64,000 nt of DNA from Alphaproteobacteria bacterium. GTDB taxonomy: Bacteria; Pseudomonadota; Alphaproteobacteria; Micropepsales; Micropepsaceae. Under the pieces are notes generated by a model. The model did no database searches. It had not been told where the DNA came from and saw only the letters and a list, made by a program, of their open reading frames with translations. A program made the translations under genes and the position numbers. Numbering within the stretch: the stretch's first letter is position 1; the number at the start of each line of letters is the position of its first letter. Positions 18,274 through 28,019 of the stretch are shown here, in pieces. The stretch spans positions 1-64,000 of the forward strand of contig JAJPIX010000018.1 of the NCBI GenBank assembly GCA_021324545.1. The letters are read 5' to 3'.

Positions 18274-19726
18274 TCGCCCGCTCGTCGTCGCGGAAAAAAT
18301 CGACAATGCGTTGCGGCTAACGGCGGTAGATGCCGCAGCTGCAAAGCTCGGACTCCATCCCGGCAAGGCGCTTGCCGATGCGCGTGCGATGGTGCCTGGA
18401 ATTGCCGTGATCCGCGCCAACGAAAAGGCCGACGCAAGGTTGCTGGAATCGATTGCCGCCTGGTGCGAGCGCTATACGCCGTTCGTGGCGCTCGATCCGC
18501 CGCATGGGCTCTTTCTCGATATCAGCGGGGCTGCGCATCTTTTCGGCGGCGAACAGGCGATGTTGCGCGAAGTCGCACATGCCATCGCAGCACAGGATTT
18601 CTCGGTTTGCGTCGCCCTGGCGGGAACGGCGGAAGCGGCGCGCGCGCTTTCCCATTACCGGCCGGGCACGATTGCGCAAGCCGGTGAAGAAGCCGAAGCG
18701 GTCGCACGTCTGCCCACAGAGGCGCTGGCCGCCGATCCTTCCATCATCCATGCGTTGAAGCGCGCCGGACTGAAAACCATCGGGCAAGTCGCGGGGCGCA
18801 ATCGCCATGAGCTTGCTGCGCGTTTCGGCGGCGCCTTCCTTGCAATGCTCGACCGCACATTGGGCCGCAATGGCGGTCCGATCACGCCGCGCTTGCCGGT
18901 GCCTGACCTCATGGTGGAGCGGCGTTTTGCGGAGCCTGTCGTCGCCGGCCCCGTTATTGCCGAAACCCTTTTTTCGCTGGGCCGGTCGCTTGCTTCCGTG
19001 CTGGAAGGCCGCGGCCAGGGCGCGCGGATTCTGCAGGCAATCTTTTTCCGTGCCGATGGCGAGGTGCGCCGCATTGCCGTCGAAACCGCACGGCCCACGC
19101 GCGATCCGGACATCTTTGCGCGCCTCTTTCATGAGAGGCTCGATGCGCTCAGCGATCCGCTTGATCCGGGCTTCGGTTTCGATCTGATCCGGATTTCGGC
19201 CGATCTTGCCCAGGATGTTCAGGCCGGGACCGCAAGCCTGGATTCCGGCGCCTACGATGATGAAGTCGTCGCGTTGATTGACAGGCTGGCCGCGCGCTTC
19301 GGCGGCCATCGTGTTGCGGTATTCATGCCGCAGGATACGCACATTCCCGAAGCCGAGGCGGTTGCCGTTCCTGCACAACATGCCGGCGCGCCAAAGAACC
19401 CATGGCGCACAAAACGCCGCAATGGTGAAGCGCCACGCCGCCCGCTGCGCCTGTTTGCAAAGCCCGAACCCATCGATGTTCTGTCGGAAGTGCCGGATGG
19501 CCCGCCTTTGCGTTTCCGCTGGCGGCGCATGTTGCACAATGTGGCCAGGGCGGAAGGCCCGGAACGCATCGCCATGGAATGGTGGCGGCATCAGGAACCG
19601 CAACCGACGCGCGACTATTTCCGCATAGAGGATGAGAAGGGTCGCAGATTCTGGCTTTATCGCGACGGCATCTACGCGCGCGAAATGGCACACCCACGCT
19701 GGTATGTGCACGGGCTGTTCGCATGA
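18179..19726 (+). CDS. imuB: ImuB, Y-family polymerase-like mutasome protein
   Basis: A 515-residue Y-family DNA polymerase homologue. The N-terminus ILSVWLPRLPTDRLKRR is typical of ImuB. The region corresponding to the catalytic palm reads ALDPPHGLFLDISGAAHLFGG and lacks the paired acidic residues (S-x-D-E type) of active DinB, consistent with a non-catalytic scaffold joining the clamp to DnaE2. A helix-hairpin-helix part (LKRAGLKTIGQVAGRNRHEL) and a little-finger region follow. The C-terminus ends with the ImuB-type segment (YFRIEDEKGRRFWLYRDG). Its stop overlaps the dnaE2 start by 4 bases (ATGA). Confidence 0.93.
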   Translation: MQSSRRILSVWLPRLPTDRLKRRWKASGRPDDRPLVVAEKIDNALRLTAVDAAAAKLGLHPGKALADARAMVPGIAVIRANEKADARLLESIAAWCERYTPFVALDPPHGLFLDISGAAHLFGGEQAMLREVAHAIAAQDFSVCVALAGTAEAARALSHYRPGTIAQAGEEAEAVARLPTEALAADPSIIHALKRAGLKTIGQVAGRNRHELAARFGGAFLAMLDRTLGRNGGPITPRLPVPDLMVERRFAEPVVAGPVIAETLFSLGRSLASVLEGRGQGARILQAIFFRADGEVRRIAVETARPTRDPDIFARLFHERLDALSDPLDPGFGFDLIRISADLAQDVQAGTASLDSGAYDDEVVALIDRLAARFGGHRVAVFMPQDTHIPEAEAVAVPAQHAGAPKNPWRTKRRNGEAPRRPLRLFAKPEPIDVLSEVPDGPPLRFRWRRMLHNVARAEGPERIAMEWWRHQEPQPTRDYFRIEDEKGRRFWLYRDGIYAREMAHPRWYVHGLFA

Positions 19727-22700
19727 GCGGCTACGCCGAAATCGCCGTCACCACGAATTTCTCGTTCCTGCGGGGAGCTTCGCACCCGTTCGAATTCATT
19801 GCCGAGGCAACACGTCTCGGGTTGGACGCCATCGGAATTGCCGACCGCAATTCGCTGGCAGGCGTGGTGCGCGCATGGGATGCTTTGAACCAGATCAGGG
19901 AACAGGCGAATGGCAAAGTGCCGAAGCTGCTGGTCGGCGCCCGGCTGGCCTTTTCCGACGAAACACCCGATGTGCTGGCTTATCCGATCGATCGCGAAGC
20001 CTATGGCCGGCTGTGCCAACTCATCAGTCTTGGCAAGCACCGCGCCAGGAAGGGCGATTGCATCCTTTCGCTTGCCGATCTGCTTGACCGCCAGGATGGT
20101 TTGCTGCTGGCCGTCGTACCGCCTTCGCAGCCTGGCGCAGAGACCGAAAATGCCCTGGCGCAGCTGGCGCCGGTTGCGAGCGGCCGCCTGTGGCTTGCCG
20201 CCTCCATGCTGCATTATGGCGACGATAGGCGCCGGCTGAAGATGCTCGGACGGATGGCGACGGGCGCCGGAATACCCCTGATAGCCATCAATGACGCGCT
20301 TTATCACAATCCGGACCGGCGCGAGTTGCAGGATGTCGTGACCTGCATCCGTGAGCACAAAACTCTTGATCAGGCCGGCAGGCTTCTGGAAATCAACGCC
20401 GAGCGCCACCTGAAACCGGCCGGCGAAATGATGCGGCTGTTTCAGGATGCTCCGGAAGCGGTTGCAGAAACGCTGCGCTTCGCCGCCCGCATCGCCTTCT
20501 CGCTCGACCAGCTCAAATACAATTATCCCGATGAGCCGGTGCCGAAGGGCAAAACGCCCGATGAACATCTGGCCGATCTCGTCCGGAAGGGTGCGGCCTG
20601 GCGCTATCCGGGCGGCGTGCCCGACAGGGTGCGCGCCGCGCTGGAAAAGGAGCTGGCGCTGATCGCGAAAATGCAGATAGCGCCCTATTTCCTGACGGTG
20701 CATGACATCGTGCGCGTGGCCAACGAAAAGGAAATTCTCTGCCAGGGCCGCGGTTCGGCCGCCAATTCCTCCGTCTGTTATGTGCTGGGCATCACGGCGG
20801 TTGATCCCATGCAGATCGATCTTCTGTTCGAGCGCTTCGTGAGCGAGGAGCGCAAGGAACCGCCCGATATCGACGTGGACTTCGAGCACGAGCGGCGTGA
20901 GGAGATCATCCAGGATATCTACAGGCGCTATGGCCATGAGCGTGCGGCGCTGACGGCGACCGTCATCACCTATCGGCCGCGCAGCGCCATCCGGGAGGTC
21001 GGCAAGGTTTTCGGGCTCACCGAAGATGTGACATCGGCTCTGGCGGGCGGCCTGTGGGGCAGCGGCGACTCCGAAAGCTGGGGCAAAAAAAGGAATGTAC
21101 GCATGCGCCAGGGCGGTTTCTCGCCCGACAATCCGCTGATTGCGCGCGCTGCGCACTTCGCGCACGCGCTTTGCGGATTCCCGCGCCATCTTTCGCAGCA
21201 TGTGGGCGGTTTCGTGCTGACGCGAGACCGGCTGGACAGCATCGTGCCGATCGGCCCCGCCGCGATGGACGACCGCTATTTCATCGAATGGGACAAGGAC
21301 GATATCGATGCGCTTGGCATCATGAAAGTGGATGTGCTGGCGCTGGGCATGCTCACCTGCATCCGCAAGGCGTTTGCGCTGATGTCATCCTATGAGCACA
21401 GGCCTTTCACGCTCGCCAATATTCCGAAAGAGGATCCGGCCGTTTACGACATGCTGTGCCAGGGCGACGCCATCGGCGTGTTCCAGGTGGAAAGCCGCGC
21501 GCAGATCAACATGCTGCCGCACCTTCGCCCGCGCGAATTCTATGATCTTGTCGTAGAAGTGGCGATCGTGCGTCCGGGCCCCATTCAGGGTAACATGGTG
21601 CATCCTTATCTTAAGCGGCGCAAAGAGCAGCGCGAAAAGGGAAAAGGCTGGCGCGTGGAATTTCCCAAACCGGCGCCCGAACATGGCCCTGCAGAGGAGC
21701 TGGAAGGCGTGCTTGGGAAAACGCTCGGTGTGCCGCTGTTCCAGGAACAGGCGATGAAGCTTGCCATGGTGGCGGCGAAGTTCACGCCGGAAGATGCCAA
21801 CCGATTGCGCCGCGCCATGGCGACGTTCCGCAATGTGGGAACCATCGGGCAATTCGAAAGCAAGATGGTCGAAGGCATGGTAGCGCGCGGTTATGACCGT
21901 GACTTCGCGCAAAGCTGCTTCAACCAGATCAAGGGCTTCGGCTCCTACGGCTTCCCCGAAAGCCATGCGGCAAGCTTCGCGCATCTGGTTTACGTTTCCG
22001 CCTGGATCAAGAAACATCATCCCGCGGCATTTGCCTGCGCGCTGCTCAACTCCCAGCCGATGGGATTCTATGCGCCGGCCGAAATCGTGCGCGATGCGCG
22101 CGAGCACGGGGTTGAGGTGCGTCATCCGGACGTCAATTTCAGCCGCTGGGACAATACGCTTGAATTCCGCGAGGATGGCACGCCCGTTCTGCGCCTGGGA
22201 TTCCGCCAGATTGAAGGTTTCCGGCAGGACTGGTGGGAAGCGCACATTTTGCCAGCGCGTGGCAACGGATTCTCCGGCTTCGACAGTTTTGCCCGGCGTA
22301 CGCGGCTCCCCAGGCGCGCATTGATCATTCTGGCGGAGGCCGATTGCTTCCGCTCACTCGAACTCGACCGCCGTGAAAGCCTCTGGATGGTTCGCCGCCT
22401 GCCGGACGACGACGAGTTGCCGCTGTTTGCGAGTCAATTTGTCGATGATTTGCCGGCTGAAACGACTGCGCCATTGCCCGCCATGCCGCTGACGGAACAT
22501 ACCATCGCCGATTACCAGATGATGCGGCTGTCGTTGCGCGCGCACCTGATGCAATTTTTGCGTGGCCTGTTCCGCACCGAAGGCACAATGAGCTGCGCTG
22601 AAATCGGCAAGGCGCGCAATGGAATGCCCGCAAAATGCGCCGGCATTGTGATGACGCGGCAAATGCCCGGCGATGCCGGTGTCGTGTTCATCACCATCAA

Positions 22701-23010
22701 TGACGAAACCGGTGTATGTAATGCTGTTGTCTGGCCTTCGGTATTCGAGCGTTACCGGAAGGAGGTGATGGGAAGCCGCCTGATGCTGATCGAAGGCAGG
22801 ATCCAGCGCAGCGAGGAAGGCGTTGTGCACCTGGTCTCCGAGCGCATCTTCGACCGCACGGTCGAGCTCGACCGGCTTACGAACGAGGATGTAGCTCTGC
22901 CCGCAAGCCGGCTGGACGACATTGCATATCCGCGCCTGGATTCCCGCGCGCCTGCACATGGCCATCCGCGCAACGTCCGCGTGCTGCCCAAAAGCAGGGA
23001 TTTTCACTGA
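19723..23010 (+). CDS. dnaE2: Error-prone DNA polymerase III alpha subunit DnaE2
   Basis: A 1,095-residue C-family polymerase, the usual DnaE2 length and shorter than DnaE1. The N-terminal PHP domain begins YAEIAVTTNFSFLRGASHP. The polymerase core contains GRGSAANSSVCYVLGIT and the catalytic acidic motif PDIDVDFEHERREEII. Finger and thumb motifs (PFPRHLS-type GFPRHLSQHVGGF, FGSYGFPESHAASFA) follow, then an OB-fold segment (FITINDETG). The end NVRVLPKSRDFH is the standard DnaE2 tail. It carries out the mutagenic bypass synthesis in the ImuA/ImuB/DnaE2 mutasome. Translation is coupled to imuB by the ATGA overlap. It converges with the M3 peptidase gene, 19 bases away. Confidence 0.95.
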   Translation: MSGYAEIAVTTNFSFLRGASHPFEFIAEATRLGLDAIGIADRNSLAGVVRAWDALNQIREQANGKVPKLLVGARLAFSDETPDVLAYPIDREAYGRLCQLISLGKHRARKGDCILSLADLLDRQDGLLLAVVPPSQPGAETENALAQLAPVASGRLWLAASMLHYGDDRRRLKMLGRMATGAGIPLIAINDALYHNPDRRELQDVVTCIREHKTLDQAGRLLEINAERHLKPAGEMMRLFQDAPEAVAETLRFAARIAFSLDQLKYNYPDEPVPKGKTPDEHLADLVRKGAAWRYPGGVPDRVRAALEKELALIAKMQIAPYFLTVHDIVRVANEKEILCQGRGSAANSSVCYVLGITAVDPMQIDLLFERFVSEERKEPPDIDVDFEHERREEIIQDIYRRYGHERAALTATVITYRPRSAIREVGKVFGLTEDVTSALAGGLWGSGDSESWGKKRNVRMRQGGFSPDNPLIARAAHFAHALCGFPRHLSQHVGGFVLTRDRLDSIVPIGPAAMDDRYFIEWDKDDIDALGIMKVDVLALGMLTCIRKAFALMSSYEHRPFTLANIPKEDPAVYDMLCQGDAIGVFQVESRAQINMLPHLRPREFYDLVVEVAIVRPGPIQGNMVHPYLKRRKEQREKGKGWRVEFPKPAPEHGPAEELEGVLGKTLGVPLFQEQAMKLAMVAAKFTPEDANRLRRAMATFRNVGTIGQFESKMVEGMVARGYDRDFAQSCFNQIKGFGSYGFPESHAASFAHLVYVSAWIKKHHPAAFACALLNSQPMGFYAPAEIVRDAREHGVEVRHPDVNFSRWDNTLEFREDGTPVLRLGFRQIEGFRQDWWEAHILPARGNGFSGFDSFARRTRLPRRALIILAEADCFRSLELDRRESLWMVRRLPDDDELPLFASQFVDDLPAETTAPLPAMPLTEHTIADYQMMRLSLRAHLMQFLRGLFRTEGTMSCAEIGKARNGMPAKCAGIVMTRQMPGDAGVVFITINDETGVCNAVVWPSVFERYRKEVMGSRLMLIEGRIQRSEEGVVHLVSERIFDRTVELDRLTNEDVALPASRLDDIAYPRLDSRAPAHGHPRNVRVLPKSRDFH

Positions 23011-23029
23011 CCGGCCGTCCCCAGCCGTC

Positions 23030-25168
23030 TCAACTCTTCGGTTGCACAAGCCCCCGGTGTTCAAGCATCGGACCAATGTCCGGGTCTTTGCCATAGAATG
23101 CCCGGAACATGGTCCCATAGTCCTGGGTCTGACCTTTCGACAGGATCATGTCGCGAAAGCGCTGTCCGTTGGCCCGCGTCATCCCGCCGTGCTGCATGAA
23201 CCAGGAATAGGCATCGTCGTCCAGCATCACGGTCCATTGATAGGCGTAGTATCCGGCCGCGTAGCCATTTGCCCAGATGTGCAGAAAATAGCTCGAGCGG
23301 TAGCGCGGCGGCACATCGGCGAAATTGGTGTGGCTCTCGGCCAGCGCTTTCGTCTCAAACTGATCGACATTCTGCAGCGGCGCGCCGGCAGGCAGCATGT
23401 GCCATTCCATGTCCAGCTCCGCCGCAGCCAGCAATTCGCCAAGATCATAACCCTGATTCCAAGTCTGCGACTTTCTGATCTTGTCCACCAGGGCCTGGGG
23501 AATGACCTGACCTGTCTTGTAGTTCACCGCATAGTGCTTCAGCACGTCGGGATCGAGCGCCCAATGTTCGTTGAACTGGGATGGAAACTCCACCCAGTCG
23601 CGCGCCGTGTTCGCGCCCGACAGCGACGGATACTTCGTGTTCGCAAACAGGCCATGAAGGGCATGCCCGAATTCATGGAACATCGTGCTGACCTCGTCAA
23701 AGCTCAGAAGCACGGGTTGCCCCGGCGGCGGCTTGGTGAAATTCGCCACGTTGTAGACAACCGGCTTGGTTCCGAGCAGCGTCGATTCCTGAACCAGATT
23801 GTCCATCCAGGCGCCGCCGGACTTGTTGTCGCGCTTGAAGTAATCGAAATAGATCATGCCAAGCTGCGAGCCGTCCTTGTCGTAAACATCGAACACGCGA
23901 ACATCCGGCTGCCACACCGGAATATCGTGGCGTTCCCTGAACGTGATTCCGTAGAGCTTGTTGGCGGCGTAAAACACGCCGTCCTGCAGCACGCGGTTCA
24001 GCTCGAAATAGGGCTTGAGTTCATTTTCGTCGAGATCGTATTTTTCCTTCCGTACGATTTCCGAATAGCGTTCCCAATCCCAAGGCTTGAGCTGGAAATG
24101 CTCGCCGCTCTTATCGATCGCCGCCTGTATCAGTTTTGCCTCCTCGGAGATCTTCGTCGCCGTTGCGGGCACCAGCTGGCCAATGAAGTTCTGGACGGCG
24201 TCGGGCGTTCGCGCCATCTGGTCGTAAAGCACATAGGCCGCGTAGTCGGGATAACCGAGAAGCGCCGCTTTCTGCGCGCGCAGTTCGGCCATCCTCGCGA
24301 TTGCGCTGCGCGTGTCGTTGGCATCGCCTTTTTCGGTGCGGGTCCATGAGGCGTTGAACAGGCGCTCGCGGGTCGCGCGATTGCTGAGAGACGCAAGCGC
24401 CGGCTGCTGCGTGGTATTCTGCAACGGTATGACATATTTGCCGGCAAGGCCGCGTCCTTTGGCGGCCTCTGCGGCGGCCGCAATCTCATCATCGCTCAAT
24501 CCGGCCAGATCGGACTTGTTATCCACCACCAGCGCGCCGGCCTTGGTCGCGGCCAACAGCTTTTGCTGGAAAGCGGCCTGCAGCGCCGCATCTTCCTGGT
24601 TGATCTTGCGAAGCCGGGCCTTGTCCGCGTCAGACAGCTTCGCGCCCGCATGCACGAAGTGCATGTAATACACCTTGAGCAGCTGCGCGGATTCCGGGTC
24701 GAGGTTCAGCGTGCTCCGCTGGTTGTAGATCGCCTCCACGCGGGCGAAAAGCTTGGGATTGAGGAAGATCGCGTCCTGATGGGCCGCAAACTTGGGCAGT
24801 GCGTAACTCTGGACCTTTTCCAGTTCATCGTCTGTGTTGGCGCCGCTCACGGCGCTGAACGCCGCCAGCACGCGCCTCAGCATCGCTCCCGACTTCTCCA
24901 TCGCCACGATGGTGTTTTCGAAAGTCGGCGGCGCCGGGTTGTTGGCGATCGCATCGATCTCCGCAAGCTGTTCGCGCATGCCCTGATCGAAGGCGGGCCG
25001 GTAATCGCTGTCTTTGATCTTGTCGAAGGGCGGCGCCTGCAGAGGCAGGCTGCTCGGTGCGACAAACGGATTGATGCGCGCGGGAGCGGGTCCGGTTGAG
25101 GCGGGGCTCCCGATGGCAAGCGCCAGAACAGCCGCGCCGGACAGACAGATCGCACGATACCGGTTCAT
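23030..25168 (-). CDS. M3-family zinc oligopeptidase (dipeptidyl carboxypeptidase Dcp-like), exported
   Basis: A 712-residue metallopeptidase with the zinc motif HEFGH at about residues 497-501, inside STMFHEFGHALHGLF, and the third ligand region downstream (FPSQFNEHW). M3 enzymes of this type trim dipeptides or hydrolyse oligopeptides. The N-terminus (MNRYRAICLSGAAVLALAIG then SPAS) is a signal peptide, so it should act in the periplasm. I chose the ATG at 25166-25168, with AAAGGAAA upstream; a start 8 codons earlier also exists. It could supply peptides to an Opp-type importer, but that link is inference only. Confidence 0.9.
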   Translation of the reverse strand: MNRYRAICLSGAAVLALAIGSPASTGPAPARINPFVAPSSLPLQAPPFDKIKDSDYRPAFDQGMREQLAEIDAIANNPAPPTFENTIVAMEKSGAMLRRVLAAFSAVSGANTDDELEKVQSYALPKFAAHQDAIFLNPKLFARVEAIYNQRSTLNLDPESAQLLKVYYMHFVHAGAKLSDADKARLRKINQEDAALQAAFQQKLLAATKAGALVVDNKSDLAGLSDDEIAAAAEAAKGRGLAGKYVIPLQNTTQQPALASLSNRATRERLFNASWTRTEKGDANDTRSAIARMAELRAQKAALLGYPDYAAYVLYDQMARTPDAVQNFIGQLVPATATKISEEAKLIQAAIDKSGEHFQLKPWDWERYSEIVRKEKYDLDENELKPYFELNRVLQDGVFYAANKLYGITFRERHDIPVWQPDVRVFDVYDKDGSQLGMIYFDYFKRDNKSGGAWMDNLVQESTLLGTKPVVYNVANFTKPPPGQPVLLSFDEVSTMFHEFGHALHGLFANTKYPSLSGANTARDWVEFPSQFNEHWALDPDVLKHYAVNYKTGQVIPQALVDKIRKSQTWNQGYDLGELLAAAELDMEWHMLPAGAPLQNVDQFETKALAESHTNFADVPPRYRSSYFLHIWANGYAAGYYAYQWTVMLDDDAYSWFMQHGGMTRANGQRFRDMILSKGQTQDYGTMFRAFYGKDPDIGPMLEHRGLVQPKS

Positions 25169-25291
25169 GATGGTTGTTTCCTTTTCCCCCAAATACGCCC
25201 TGAAAGGGGCGTTTGTTGCTTATCCTGCATAATCGCGATGCCCCCGCCCAAAAGCAAATGGGGGGAATTTCGTCCATACACGTTTTGGTGT

Positions 25292-26512
25292 TCAGCCGTT
25301 TGGGGGCGCATATAGTGGCACGGCGCCCTCGCCCGGCGCCCCCGACCATCGGCTTGTGGACAGCATGGGTTCGCGGCTGAGGCGTACAAGGCGGCAAACG
25401 GTCCATGGATTGCCGATTTCACTCAGGGCGACGACGCTGCGTATCTCGCCAAAGAGCGGCGCTCCGTCCCGCGCGGTCGTCAGTGGCGCGGGCGAAAATT
25501 TTGGTTGCACAATCCAGTTTTCGGAATTTTCAAGATTGTCGAGGATTTCGGCGGTGGCATTGAGCATTACCCCCTTGCCGGAATGGCTGTGGCGCGCCTT
25601 GGCGACCAATGCATCTGGCGCAAGGTTGAGTTCACGCCAGCGATTGCCATATGCGCATTTCTCCGCGGGCGGCAACGGAAGTACCGGCAACAGACTCTTG
25701 TCGATGCGGTAGTACCAGACTGGATGGCTGTTCCAGCCCGTCCAAACGGACGAAAGAAGCGATTCAACCTCCGCCCGGTTCTTGGCTTCGTGGAGGATCA
25801 GTCGATTGGCGACATGGGGCACCGGCCGCCAACGGCCATTGCTGTCTCGGAATTCAAGGCGGCGGGATTGCGCGCGCAGGGACTGCGGACCCGTGACCTC
25901 GACCCCAAACCAGTGCCGGGCTGCTTCGAAATCCGTGCGCGTTGGCTGTGACCATGGCGCGTTTTCAAGAAGGATGGATCCGTGCGCCGGCGCCATCCAG
26001 CCGCGGGCGGATGATAGCCAATCGTTTCCAGGCAATGGGCTCCAAAAACGCAATTCGCCAAGCTCGGGCCAGACATCAGTTGCCGCGACATGGAGCGTGT
26101 ACATCGTGGAAACGAGCGACGTGAATGTCTGGAATTCCACCCAGCGCAAATCCCATCCGCGATCCGTTTCCGGAGCAGAGACGAAAGCCATGTCGGCGCA
26201 GAGCACATCCGCAGCGGGCGCGAACGGCCATGCCGGATCCTCCTGCCGCGCAAGCCGCGGCCCAAGCCACCTCACAAGATCGGCCAGCTTGCTTTCAACG
26301 GCACTCCACAGCGCTTCGGAGGCGATGAGCAGCGTCTCGCCGATCAAGCCGGGATCAATCGGAAATTGCGGGTGGCCCAGGATCTTCAGCCATCCGGCAT
26401 GCAGCCTGGGGCGCGGCTCAGGATGTCGGGCGGCCAGTTCGGAGGAAAGCGGATGAAGCGGGCAGGGGGTTGCGGCCCTGATTTGCGGCCTTGGAGCTTT
26501 CGGAAATGTCAC
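25292..26512 (-). CDS. ATP-grasp-like protein paired with a GCS2 ligase; function unknown
   Basis: A protein of about 406 residues that I do not recognise as a named enzyme. Features suggest an ATP-grasp-type ligase: a Lys-containing glycine loop (VAKARHSHSGKGVMLNA), a strand NWIVQPKF, and a late acidic/Arg strand (PLFGEIRSVVAL) as in the Mg-ATP sites of that fold. An earlier WDLRWVEFQTFTS segment may bind substrate. There is no ATG start; GTG at 26510-26512 or TTG at 26567-26569 are the options, and I chose the GTG because it shortens the overlap with the preceding ligase gene to 95 bases. Overlap and strand imply coupled translation with the GCS2 gene, so the two probably make one small peptide-like product. 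Confidence 0.6.
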   Translation of the reverse strand: MTFPKAPRPQIRAATPCPLHPLSSELAARHPEPRPRLHAGWLKILGHPQFPIDPGLIGETLLIASEALWSAVESKLADLVRWLGPRLARQEDPAWPFAPAADVLCADMAFVSAPETDRGWDLRWVEFQTFTSLVSTMYTLHVAATDVWPELGELRFWSPLPGNDWLSSARGWMAPAHGSILLENAPWSQPTRTDFEAARHWFGVEVTGPQSLRAQSRRLEFRDSNGRWRPVPHVANRLILHEAKNRAEVESLLSSVWTGWNSHPVWYYRIDKSLLPVLPLPPAEKCAYGNRWRELNLAPDALVAKARHSHSGKGVMLNATAEILDNLENSENWIVQPKFSPAPLTTARDGAPLFGEIRSVVALSEIGNPWTVCRLVRLSREPMLSTSRWSGAPGEGAVPLYAPPNG

Positions 26513-27776
26513 GACGATTGCGCCTGATTGGTGCCGGTGGAGTCCATGACACGGCGGTCGCGTCTGCAAGACCGTTCACCACCGCCTCGAACGAGCCGCC
26601 TTGCAGATACCATGTCCGCTGCTGATCCGCCTCATTCTTCTCGCGAAGCACCGACGCCGCGGTCAGCTCGATTTGCGGCCAGAGATTGAATTTCGTTGCG
26701 GCCGGCAAAATGCGTTCCAGCCAGCGTTCGAAGCGCGCCTCGACCGATATGGTCTCGTTGCGCCGCCAATCGATGAAAGTCGCCGCCGTGCCGTAACGGC
26801 GTGCGCGCCATTTGTTTTCCTCGATCCAGAGCCTTGGCTCCGGTTCCGGAAGGCCGCCGTTTGCGGCTTCCTGCATCAAGATGGCCGTCTCGCATTGCAA
26901 CAGCGCGACAATCAGCCAGATGCGCTGAAGCGAATGAACGGCATCGCAAATGCGGACTTCCAGCGTGCCATAGCGATGATGCAGGCGCAGGTCGTCCCAC
27001 ATGCCCTGATCGGGTTCAAGGCTTCCGAGCCGCCGCAACATTGCGATGCTGTCGAAATATGTTTTCTCGTCCGGCCAGACGTCGGGAATCCCCATTCGGG
27101 GATAGCGGCCGAGCAGGCTGTGCCGCCAGCTCGCAAGCCCCGTGTCACGTCCCTCATGGAACGGAGAGCTCACGGAAAGCGCCAGTACATCGGGAAGCAC
27201 CGATCGCAGCGCATTCATCACGGGCATCCGATACTGCGGATCGGGAAGGCCCAGGTGAATATGCAATCCGAACGACATGGCGCTTCGTGCAATGTCGCCA
27301 AATTCATGCAACAGGTGCGCGTAATGCGGATAGTGGGCGGTGTCCTCATGCACCGCCTGGTGTTTCCATTGCGAAAACGGATGCAGGCCTGCGGCGAGCA
27401 CTTTCTGACCGCGCAACGCAGCCTGTGTGCGTGCCGCATTCCGCAGTGCCGACAGGGTGCGGATCGCCATGTCGGGATGGGACGCGATGGAGGTTTGCAA
27501 CTCGATCGCGCATTTGTGGATTTCGCACCCGAAAGCGCCGGATCCGTCGGGGAGCACATGCTTGACAAGGGGAATATCGTGCGCCACGAGCGCGCCGGTG
27601 CGCGCATCCACAACCTGGAGCTCTTCCTCGATGCCGAGCGTGATTGCGGGCTGCATTTCCGCAGCGATCGGATTTGCAGGCCCTGCGTGCCGGATACTGC
27701 TGACGCCCGGCTGATCTGGCGCTTCGATCATTGCTCCGCGGGCGCCGAAGGCTTTTGCCTTTCGCCCAAACCCCAT
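26418..27776 (-). CDS. GCS2-family carboxylate-amine ligase (YbdK-like)
   Basis: A member of the glutamate-cysteine ligase family 2. The signature LGIEEELQVVD lies near residue 48, followed by CEIHKCAIELQTS, FGLHIHLGLPD, and RYGTLEVRICD near the ATP/Mg site. The full frame gives 452 residues from the ATG at 27776; shorter starts (27731, or the Met before QPAITLG) are also possible, because the first 40 residues are not conserved in kind. The last 50 or so residues extend past the usual end and overlap the ATP-grasp-like gene. YbdK proteins have weak gamma-glutamyl-cysteine ligase activity in vitro; the real substrate is usually unknown. The adjacent ATP-grasp-like gene suggests a two-step amide-bond pathway. 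Confidence 0.85.
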   Translation of the reverse strand: MGFGRKAKAFGARGAMIEAPDQPGVSSIRHAGPANPIAAEMQPAITLGIEEELQVVDARTGALVAHDIPLVKHVLPDGSGAFGCEIHKCAIELQTSIASHPDMAIRTLSALRNAARTQAALRGQKVLAAGLHPFSQWKHQAVHEDTAHYPHYAHLLHEFGDIARSAMSFGLHIHLGLPDPQYRMPVMNALRSVLPDVLALSVSSPFHEGRDTGLASWRHSLLGRYPRMGIPDVWPDEKTYFDSIAMLRRLGSLEPDQGMWDDLRLHHRYGTLEVRICDAVHSLQRIWLIVALLQCETAILMQEAANGGLPEPEPRLWIEENKWRARRYGTAATFIDWRRNETISVEARFERWLERILPAATKFNLWPQIELTAASVLREKNEADQQRTWYLQGGSFEAVVNGLADATAVSWTPPAPIRRNRRDISESSKAANQGRNPLPASSAFLRTGRPTS

Positions 27777-27962
27777 TACTCACGCGACCAGATCGTCATA
27801 ACACGGATGAAGATGAAAACTAAGACTTCCTTAACCACATTTTTTGCCGTTTTGAACGCCCGGTTAATTTCCGTAACCGGCGCATAATCAACCTAGAAGG
27901 CTGTTTTGCCTGTATAATTCGCAAAAACAACACACATTTGCGGGTGACTTTTTCTATCCGTC

Positions 27963-27995
27963 AAAAGAAAAGGCGGACGGCTTCGGCCGTCCGCC
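27963..27995 (-). terminator. Rho-independent terminator for the small secreted-protein gene
   Basis: On the minus strand a perfect 10-bp stem (27972-27981 with 27986-27995, GGCGGACGGC) closes a four-base loop and is followed by TTTTCTTTT. It lies 25 bases past the stop of the gene ending at 28020, and separates that gene from the GCS2 gene. Confidence 0.88.
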
Positions 27996-28019
27996 CCAGT
28001 AAATGCGTGGGACAGACAG

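Noticed and set aside
14127..18437. Long minus-strand open frames (678 and 702 codons) opposite paralogue 3, imuA and imuB
   Set aside because: They are antisense shadows: no ribosome site, no family motifs and the same biased composition as other antisense frames.
27861..27880. A TTAA-N7-AACC sequence upstream of the GCS2 gene as a CtrA site
   Set aside because: It does not have the second TTAA of the CtrA consensus, and one partial match in an AT-richer gap is not evidence.
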